A stretch of 10,368 nt of DNA, taken from assembly GCA_945882755.1 (NCBI GenBank), contig CAMCWS010000072.1, forward strand, positions 1 to 10,368, read 5' to 3'. Positions 5,758 to 10,368 of this stretch are shown here, one piece after another; within the stretch, counting starts at the first letter, position 1; every line of letters begins with the position of its first letter. The notes under the pieces are model-generated. The model was given only the letters and a program-made list of their open reading frames with translations, was not told the origin of the DNA and did not search any database. The DNA is from Bordetella parapertussis (GTDB lineage Bacteria; Pseudomonadota; Gammaproteobacteria; Burkholderiales; Burkholderiaceae_C). A program made the position numbers and the translations under genes.

Positions 5758-6813
5758 TCAGGGCAGCGGGATCAAAATTTTGAAATCCGTACGCCCTGGC
5801 TGACTTTCACATTCAATCAAGCCTTGGTGCTGTTGCACAAAGGATTGCGCCAAATTCAACCCCAAACCCGAGCCACCATCGCGCCCCGACACCAAGGGAT
5901 GAAACAGCCGCTCCCGAATGTCTTCAGGAATGCCTGGGCCGTTGTCAATCACATGCAATTCCAGTGCCAAGCGAAAGCGTTTTTTCACGAAAGTGACCTG
6001 CCGCGCAATGCGTGTGGCCAAAATGATTTGCGCGTCACCCATGGCAATGCGGTCTTTCAATGCCAGGGCCGCGTTGTGGGCGATATTGAGCACAGCCTGA
6101 ATAAGCTGCTCCACATCACCACGGAATTCGGGCAGCGAGGTGTCATAGTCACGCCGCACCTTTAAACCCTTGGGAAATTCGGCCAAGATCAGGGTGCGAA
6201 CCCGCTCGCAGACCTCGTGAATATTGACGTTGCCCACCACTTGGGGGCGGCGATGCGGGGCCAGCAAGCGGTCCACCAAGGTTTGCAAGCGGTCAGCCTC
6301 TCGAATGATGACTTGGGTGTACTCGGTCAAGTCACGCGAATCGAGCTCCAATTGCAGCAACTGCGCCGCCCCACGGATGCCGCCCAAGGGGTTTTTGATT
6401 TCATGGGCCAAGTTGCGAATGAGCTCTTTGTTGGCCTGTGCCTGCTCCATTTGCCGCTCTTCACGGTCTTGGCGGGTCTGGGTTTCTTGGGGCAGCAACT
6501 CCACCACCACTTCGTCTGGGCTTTCGGTCGTGGCCACCACCACATGCACCGCATACGGCTCGGCGCCTTGGCGTTTGAGTTGGTCGTCAAAACGCAGGGC
6601 AGAAAAATCGTGGCGTCTAGCACCTGCAATGGCTTGGCGCATGGCTTGTGCGTCCACAAACAGCTCCGCTGCATTGGCGCCGTGCAGGCTGCGCCGCGAC
6701 AAACCCATCACATCTTCAAACGAGGCATTGGCAAACAACACGCGGTCGTCAGCCTGCACCACCAACACCAAGGTGGCGAGCAGATCGAGGGCAGCAAAGC
6801 GTTCAGCAGGCAT
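5758..6813 (-). CDS. ntrB: Nitrogen sensor histidine kinase/phosphatase NtrB (GlnL)
   Basis: The 351-residue soluble kinase has the usual NtrB layout with no membrane segments. An N-terminal PAS domain (about 6-105, with ANASFEDVMGLSRRSLHG) is followed by a coiled, Gln/Glu-rich helix (109-130). The DHp domain carries NLAHEIKNPLGGIRGAAQLL at 134-153, with phosphoacceptor His137 in the H-box. The ATPase domain contains the N-box around N243-N247, the G1 box DNGPGIP at 290-296, the F-box-like LFHPLVSGR at 303-311 and the G2 box GGSGLGL at 313-319. NtrB phosphorylates NtrC when nitrogen is short and dephosphorylates it when PII (GlnB) binds. The gene starts 8 bases after the preceding small secreted-protein gene and 42 bases before ntrC, so the three are probably one operon. 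No strong Shine-Dalgarno precedes its ATG. Confidence 0.96.
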   Translation of the reverse strand: MPAERFAALDLLATLVLVVQADDRVLFANASFEDVMGLSRRSLHGANAAELFVDAQAMRQAIAGARRHDFSALRFDDQLKRQGAEPYAVHVVVATTESPDEVVVELLPQETQTRQDREERQMEQAQANKELIRNLAHEIKNPLGGIRGAAQLLQLELDSRDLTEYTQVIIREADRLQTLVDRLLAPHRRPQVVGNVNIHEVCERVRTLILAEFPKGLKVRRDYDTSLPEFRGDVEQLIQAVLNIAHNAALALKDRIAMGDAQIILATRIARQVTFVKKRFRLALELHVIDNGPGIPEDIRERLFHPLVSGRDGGSGLGLNLAQSFVQQHQGLIECESQPGRTDFKILIPLP

Positions 6814-6821
6814 GGCGTGAT

Positions 6822-7232
6822 TCAGGGCAGGCGTGAGAGTTCACGTTTCAAAGCGGCTTGGTCGGCGGCACAACGCTGTACCGTCAGGGTGTCGGTGATT
6901 GATTGGCAACGCTCGTTCAAGCGTTTAAGCTCATGGCTCAAAATACCTTTGGCTTGCCCATCACGCTCACGCTGCGCGACCGCGTCCACACGTGGAGCGG
7001 TTGGCTTGCCAGCCAATGCAGGTACCACAGGCGTCACTGCGGAAGCTGGCTTGGAGGGTTGTGGCACTTGGGTTTCTTCCAAAGTGCTGATCGTGACCGA
7101 TTCACACGAATGGTCTGGTTGGGGTTGGTTGGTATAGAGGTTGCCGCAGCGCCATACAGACGCTTCATTGCCCATGGCAAGCGTGCCACTGACACTCACC
7201 ACCAAAGCCAATAACCATGCGATCCGTTTCAT
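6822..7232 (-). CDS. Small exported protein between glnA and ntrB, function unknown
   Basis: The 136-residue product begins MKRIAWLLALVVSVSGTLA, a clear Sec signal peptide (two basic residues, hydrophobic core, likely cleavage after A19 or A24). The mature part starts SVWRCGNLYTNQP, then has a Pro/Ala/Val-rich low-complexity linker (about 56-85) and a charged C-terminal helix (about 94-134). There are four cysteines (29, 43, 109, 121), which could pair in the periplasm. The opening W/Y-R-C-G-N-xYTN segment resembles the start of DUF4124-type periplasmic proteins, which I regard as only a weak likeness. I do not know a function. It follows the glnA terminator and precedes ntrB by 8 bases. A poor sigma-70-like promoter (TTGGCA at 7269-7274, TAGAGG at 7246-7251 on the minus strand, 17-base spacer) could start a separate transcript. 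An exported protein inside a nitrogen-signalling cluster is unexpected. Confidence 0.75.
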   Translation of the reverse strand: MKRIAWLLALVVSVSGTLAMGNEASVWRCGNLYTNQPQPDHSCESVTISTLEETQVPQPSKPASAVTPVVPALAGKPTAPRVDAVAQRERDGQAKGILSHELKRLNERCQSITDTLTVQRCAADQAALKRELSRLP

Positions 7233-7291
7233 ACCTGCCAGTGTCCCTCTAACTGCCGACTTCTGTCATGCCAACTGTTCACCTGCATCCC

Positions 7292-7321
7292 AAAAAAAAG
7301 GACGGCGCTGGGCCGTCCTTT
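7292..7321 (-). terminator. Rho-independent terminator of glnA
   Basis: Read on the minus strand, arms AAAGGACGG (7321-7313) and CCGTCCTTT (7305-7297) form a nine-base-pair stem that gains a further pair (7306 with 7312), leaving a five-base loop. Eight T residues (7299-7292) overlap and follow the right arm. It begins 23 bases after the glnA stop. It should end most glnA transcripts, so that ntrB and ntrC receive only read-through or use their own promoter. Confidence 0.9.
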
Positions 7322-7344
7322 GGGTTGCGATCGACCTGTACGGC

Positions 7345-8760
7345 TCAGAGTGAGTAGTACATGTCGAATTCCACCGGATGGGTGGCCATACGAAAGCGTG
7401 TGACTTCTTGCATTTTGAGTTCGATGTAAGCGTCGATCATGCTGTCGGTGAACACGCCGCCTTTGGTCAAGAACGAACGGCCCTTGTCCAAATACTCCAA
7501 GGCTTGGTCCAAGCTGTGGCAGACGGTTGGGACCAATGCGTCCTCCTCGGGTGGCAAGTGGTAGAGGTCTTTAGTAGCTGCTTCGCCGGGGTGGATTTTG
7601 TTTTCGATACCGTCCAAGCCCGCCATCATCAATGCGGTGAAGCACAGGTAAGGATTGGCCATGGGATCGGGGAAACGTGCTTCGATGCGACGTGCTTTGT
7701 CTGAAGCTACATGGGGAATGCGGATAGAGGCAGAACGGTTACGGCTGGAGTAAGCCAACTTCACAGGCGCTTCAAAGCCCGGCACCAAACGCTTGTAGCT
7801 GTTGGTGGTGGGGTTGGTGATGGCGTTCAAAGCACGGGCGTGCTTGATGATGCCGCCGATGTAGAACAAAGCGGTGTCGCTCAAACCAGCATAGCCTTTG
7901 CCTGCAAACAGGTTTTTGCCGTCTTTCCAGATGGACTGGTGAACGTGCATACCTGAGCCGTTATCGCCAACGATGGGCTTGGGCATGAAAGTCGCGGTTT
8001 TGCCGTAGGCATTGGCCACGTTCCACACCACGTATTTCAGTTTCTGGGTCCAGTCGGCACGCTCAACCAAGGTGCTGAATTTGGTACCGATTTCGTTTTG
8101 ACCGGCACCTGCCACTTCGTGGTGGAACACTTCAACTGGGATGCCCATTTCTTCGAGCAACAACACCATTTCGGCACGCATGTCTTGGGTGCTGTCCACG
8201 GGAGGCACGGGGAAGTAGCCGCCTTTAACAGTAGGACGGTGGCCGCGGTTGCCGCCTTCAAGCTTGGCGCCGCTGTTCCAAGGCGCTTCGTATTCGTCAA
8301 TTTTGAAGAAAGCGCCGGACATTTCATTGCCCCATTGCACATTGTCAAAAATGAAGAATTCAGGCTCGGGGCCAAAGTAAGCGGTGTCACCAATGCCAGA
8401 GGCCTTTAAGTAGGCTTCACCGCGCTTGGCGATGGAACGTGGGTCGCGGTCATAGGCCTTGCCGTCACCGGGTTCCAACACGTCGCAGGACAAGACCAGA
8501 GTGGGCTCTTGGAAGAAGGGGTCGATGAACGCGGAATTCGCATCAGGCATCAACAACATGTCAGAGGCTTCAATGCCTTTCCAACCGGCGATAGAGGAGC
8601 CGTCAAACGCGTGGCCTTCGCTGAATTTGTCTTCATCGAAATGGGAAATAGGCACGCTCACGTGCTGTTCCTTGCCACGGGTATCGGTAAAGCGGAAGTC
8701 GACAAACTTGATTTCGTTGTCCTTCACGTCCTTCATGACGTCTGCGACGGTCTTGGCCAT
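7345..8760 (-). CDS. glnA: Glutamine synthetase type I (GlnA)
   Basis: The 471-residue enzyme condenses glutamate and ammonium with ATP to glutamine, as a cytosolic dodecamer. The grasp domain has the FDGSS segment with D53. Metal and substrate ligands follow E. coli numbering shifted by three: E132 and E134 in FGPEPEFF, E215 in [11 protein letters not shown] with E223, H272 in GSGMHVHQS, the R-rich stretch [26 protein letters not shown] (in two motifs, RLVPGFEAP and [12 protein letters not shown]) and E360 in [10 protein letters not shown]. Tyr400 in [10 protein letters not shown] is the adenylylation site, so the enzyme is of the GlnE-regulated alpha/beta subtype. A strong ribosome binding site, AGGAG (8771-8767), lies six bases before the ATG. 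Upstream is a sigma-54 promoter with NtrC-like sites; downstream are a terminator and the ntrBC genes, the classical nitrogen-control arrangement. Confidence 0.98.
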   Translation of the reverse strand: MAKTVADVMKDVKDNEIKFVDFRFTDTRGKEQHVSVPISHFDEDKFSEGHAFDGSSIAGWKGIEASDMLLMPDANSAFIDPFFQEPTLVLSCDVLEPGDGKAYDRDPRSIAKRGEAYLKASGIGDTAYFGPEPEFFIFDNVQWGNEMSGAFFKIDEYEAPWNSGAKLEGGNRGHRPTVKGGYFPVPPVDSTQDMRAEMVLLLEEMGIPVEVFHHEVAGAGQNEIGTKFSTLVERADWTQKLKYVVWNVANAYGKTATFMPKPIVGDNGSGMHVHQSIWKDGKNLFAGKGYAGLSDTALFYIGGIIKHARALNAITNPTTNSYKRLVPGFEAPVKLAYSSRNRSASIRIPHVASDKARRIEARFPDPMANPYLCFTALMMAGLDGIENKIHPGEAATKDLYHLPPEEDALVPTVCHSLDQALEYLDKGRSFLTKGGVFTDSMIDAYIELKMQEVTRFRMATHPVEFDMYYSL

Positions 8761-8809
8761 CAGTTTCTCCTAAAGAGGTTGGTTTAAAAAATCGGGTTTT
8801 GCATTGTCT

Positions 8810-8825
8810 TGCATGATTTGTGCCA
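8810..8825 (-). promoter_or_regulatory. Sigma-54 promoter of glnA
   Basis: On the minus strand TGGCAC (8825-8820), five bases, then ATGCA (8814-8810) gives the invariant GG-N10-GC of -24/-12 promoters. It matches TGGCAC-N5-TTGCA at ten of eleven defined positions. Transcription would start near 8799, leaving a leader of about 40 bases before the glnA ATG at 8760. It sits in the 196-base gap upstream of glnA, a gene whose nitrogen-starvation promoter is sigma-54-dependent in enteric bacteria. Confidence 0.75.
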
Positions 8826-8936
8826 CGAGACCGTCAAGACAAGTTTTTTCTTCCTACATACCAATTGATTACTTGATGCATTTGGCTTTTCAAGCCATCA
8901 CGCTGCAAGGGCATGGGCTGAACACTCGCCCTGTTT

Positions 8937-8953
8937 TGCACCAAGTTGGGTCA
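8937..8953. promoter_or_regulatory. Weak NtrC-like binding site upstream of glnA
   Basis: TGCACCAAGTTGGGTCA has a perfect left half of the NtrC dyad TGCACC-N5-GGTGCA and a right half matching at four of six positions. Its centre (8945) is about 146 bases upstream of the predicted glnA start. It shares TTTTGCACCAA with the stronger dyad exactly 50 bases further upstream, which supports a tandem enhancer. Confidence 0.4.
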
Positions 8954-8956
8954 CAA

Positions 8957-9787
8957 CTAAGATCGCACCATTTCAGGGCCTAATTTTGCACCAAATTCGT
9001 GCAGACCTGAAATCAGCTCGGGAAAAGACGCTTGTACCTGCTCCGGCGAGCCTTTGACACCCAATTCGATGTGCCTGCCAAACTCGGGGTGGTCAACGCT
9101 TGGCAAGCTAAACACCTTCACGCCGCTGAACCGCGCCTCGATGGCTTCCATCAATGGCGTCAGCGTGGCTTCCATGGCCCCCATGACGATCACCGATTTT
9201 TCCATGTGCGCCTGGGTGTGGAAATGCTGGGCATACAAGGTATCGAGCACCCAAGCCATCATGGGCCATGCCATCACTGGAAAGCCTGGCACAAAGTGGA
9301 CCACGCCTTGGGGGCCTTGGCAGGTGAAACCGGCGATCTTGTTGTAGGGGTTGGGGATGATGCTCGCGCCCACAGGAAAGCGGCCCATGTTCAGGCGGTG
9401 AATATTGTCTGGGCGGTCGGGCTCATAAGGCTGGCCATTTTCCAGCGCTACAACTCGAGTGCGTTCACGGATCAAAGCCTCAGCTTCGGGGTGCAGGACC
9501 AAGTCAAGCCCTAGCGCCTTGGCCGCGCATTGGCGGGTATGGTCGTCTGGCGTGGCACCTATGCCGCCGCAGGAAAACACCACGCCGGAGGTTTCAAAAG
9601 CGCGTTTCAAGGTGGCGGTGATGCGTTCGGGGTCGTCGCCCACGTAGTCAGCGTAAGAAAGACTCAAACCACGTTCAGCCAAGAGTTCGATGCATTTGGC
9701 CAAATGTTTGTCTTGGCGTTTGCCAGAGAGGATTTCGTCACCAATGATGATGATGCCAAAGGTAGGGTGCAAAGAGGGGGATGTCAT
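8957..9787 (-). CDS. CinA N-terminal/MoaB-like molybdopterin-binding-domain protein
   Basis: The 276-residue product belongs to the COG1058 group related to the N-terminal domain of CinA and to MoaB/MogA. Landmarks: GIIIIGDEILSGKRQDKH at 11-28 with the GDE motif at 16-18; the YVGDD segment at 48-52; GGIGATPDDHT at 74-84, the family's GG-x-G-x-T-x-DD nucleotide/pterin-binding loop; and NPYNKIAGF with VPGFPVMAWPMM around 146-176. The C-terminal nicotinamide mononucleotide deamidase domain of full CinA (about 400 residues or more) is absent; a small alpha/beta domain with VIVMGAMEATLTPLMEAI (read as VIVMGAMEATL then TPLMEAIEARF) follows instead. The exact reaction of such stand-alone proteins is not settled to my knowledge. 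It lies upstream of glnA in the same direction and carries the putative NtrC site in its last codons. The neighbouring divergent gene encodes a molybdenum hydroxylase subunit, which may or may not be meaningful. Confidence 0.85.
   Translation of the reverse strand: MTSPSLHPTFGIIIIGDEILSGKRQDKHLAKCIELLAERGLSLSYADYVGDDPERITATLKRAFETSGVVFSCGGIGATPDDHTRQCAAKALGLDLVLHPEAEALIRERTRVVALENGQPYEPDRPDNIHRLNMGRFPVGASIIPNPYNKIAGFTCQGPQGVVHFVPGFPVMAWPMMAWVLDTLYAQHFHTQAHMEKSVIVMGAMEATLTPLMEAIEARFSGVKVFSLPSVDHPEFGRHIELGVKGSPEQVQASFPELISGLHEFGAKLGPEMVRS
8987..9003. promoter_or_regulatory. NtrC-like binding site (strong) inside neighbouring coding region
   Basis: TGCACCAAATTCGTGCA is a dyad with perfect five-base arms TGCAC/GTGCA and seven bases between, matching the NtrC consensus TGCACC-N5-GGTGCA at eleven of twelve defined positions. 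Its centre (8995) is about 196 bases upstream of the predicted glnA start, inside codons for the C-terminus (about LHEFGAKL) of the molybdopterin-binding-domain protein. With the weaker site 50 bases away it would form a two-site enhancer for glnA. Confidence 0.6.
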
Positions 9788-9873
9788 GCGCTCAATGCTA
9801 ACGGCTCACCCAAGCCGCAGGTCTTCACACACTGTCGCCATAATGCCCCACATCAGCCCTTGAGGAATTTGCC

Positions 9874-10368
9874 GTGAAAAGAAGACATGTACTGGCCGCC
9901 CTTGCCGCAGGCAGTGGCGTTTTAGCGATTGGCTGGGGCGTCATGCCCCCGCGTCAGCGGTTGAACCCCAGCCAACCCTTGGCTGCGATTGACAAGACCA
10001 CCCCCTTGAATGGCTGGGTGCGCATAGGCGAAGACGACAGCGTCACGGTGGTGATGAGCAAATCTGAAATGGGGCAAGGTGTGTTCACCGGCTTGGCAAT
10101 GCTGCTGGCCGAAGAATTGGATGCGCGTTGGGAGCAAGTGCGTTTTGAACAGTCGCCCCAAGACAATATTTACAACAACTTGGCCGGTGTGGCCGATGGA
10201 TTGCCGTTTCACCCTGACAACCAAGGCATGGTGAAAAGCAGCGCTCAGTGGTTGGTGCGCAAAACCATGCGTGAGATGGGGCTGATGTTCACCGGCGGCT
10301 CGACCAGCATCAAAGACCTGTGGCTACCCATGCGCGAAGCAGGTGCCAGCGCTCGAGCGATGCTCGTG
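9874..10368 (+). CDS. Tat-exported molybdenum hydroxylase large subunit, IorB-like (3' end cut by window)
   Basis: The frame from GTG 9874 stays open to the window edge (165 codons). It begins MKRRHVLAALAAGSGVLAIGWG, a twin-arginine-type signal with R3-R4 before a hydrophobic stretch. GWVRIGEDDSVTVVMSKSE (read as GWVRIGEDD then VTVVMSKSE) followed by MGQGVFTGLAMLLAEELDA at 66-84 is the hallmark of the aldehyde oxidase/xanthine dehydrogenase-family molybdopterin-binding subunit, and TGGSTSIKDLWLPMREAGA at 140-158 matches the segment typical of isoquinoline 1-oxidoreductase beta-type proteins. Such subunits bind the Mo-pterin cofactor and partner a small 2Fe-2S subunit to hydroxylate N-heterocycles or aldehydes in the periplasm; the substrate here is unknown. 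The start is supported by TGAGGA (9861-9866) seven bases upstream. It diverges from the CinA-like gene over an 86-base gap with at best a lone -10-like CATAAT (9839-9844). Confidence 0.88.
   Translation, partial: MKRRHVLAALAAGSGVLAIGWGVMPPRQRLNPSQPLAAIDKTTPLNGWVRIGEDDSVTVVMSKSEMGQGVFTGLAMLLAEELDARWEQVRFEQSPQDNIYNNLAGVADGLPFHPDNQGMVKSSAQWLVRKTMREMGLMFTGGSTSIKDLWLPMREAGASARAMLV

Noticed and set aside
5737..5760. Plus-strand terminator formed by the 12-base palindrome plus the T-rich stretch after it
   Set aside because: There is no plus-strand gene to terminate, and the stem would be only four pairs with a four-base loop.
6217..7137. Plus-strand open frame (306 codons) opposite ntrB and the small exported gene
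   Set aside because: It runs antisense to two genes with clear coding signatures and has low-complexity composition and no ribosome binding site I could see.
8809..8837. Sigma-70 promoter for glnA using TTGACG (8837-8832)
   Set aside because: The hexamer 17-18 bases downstream matches TATAAT at three or fewer positions; the overlapping sigma-54 element is much stronger.
8883..8897. Hairpin TGGCTT-TTC-AAGCCA downstream of the CinA-like gene, as a terminator
   Set aside because: Neither side is followed by a T run in the direction of transcription, and the stem is only six pairs.

Overview
The window reads as a stretch of chromosome from a betaproteobacterium, most likely Burkholderiales and probably Comamonadaceae (Limnohabitans/Rhodoferax-like). 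This rests on remembered protein resemblance, GC-rich codon use and the glnA - small secreted protein - ntrB - ntrC order; no search was run. Coding density is very high, no gap between genes exceeds about 200 bases, and there is no rRNA, tRNA, CRISPR array or complete mobile element.

Left part (1-4213). A truncated PilZ-domain gene on the minus strand diverges from a plus-strand run: thyA (thymidylate synthase), an EamA/DMT-type transporter, folA (dihydrofolate reductase), a HicBA-type toxin-antitoxin pair, xth (exonuclease III family) and a small cysteine-rich lipoprotein. Several junctions are 4-base overlaps (GTGA or ATGA) or gaps of a few bases, so much of the run is probably cotranscribed and translationally coupled. 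thyA and folA form the thymidylate cycle: ThyA makes dTMP and dihydrofolate, and FolA recycles the dihydrofolate. The toxin-antitoxin pair sits between folA and xth, and its toxin appears to have lost an internal segment in frame.

Middle and right part (4222-9787, all minus strand; transcription order from right to left). A CinA-N/MoaB-like molybdopterin-binding-domain protein comes first, then glnA (glutamine synthetase I), a small secreted protein of unknown function, ntrB and ntrC. This is the classical nitrogen-control cluster. GlnA assimilates ammonium, the histidine kinase NtrB senses nitrogen status through PII, and NtrC activates sigma-54 promoters. Upstream of glnA there is a good sigma-54 element (-24 GG, -12 GC). 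Further upstream are two NtrC-like dyads sharing the 11-mer TTTTGCACCAA and spaced 50 bases apart; the better one lies inside the 3' end of the neighbouring coding region. A strong intrinsic terminator follows glnA.

Right edge. A divergent plus-strand gene, cut by the window end, encodes the N-terminal part of a Tat-exported, xanthine dehydrogenase-family molybdenum hydroxylase large subunit (IorB-like).

Most of the window is ordinary core metabolism. The places worth a second look are the internally shortened HicA toxin and its in-frame, one-codon separation from xth; a palindrome-flanked repeat-like sequence that supplies the start of the lipoprotein's signal peptide; and the placement of the glnA enhancer inside a coding region.
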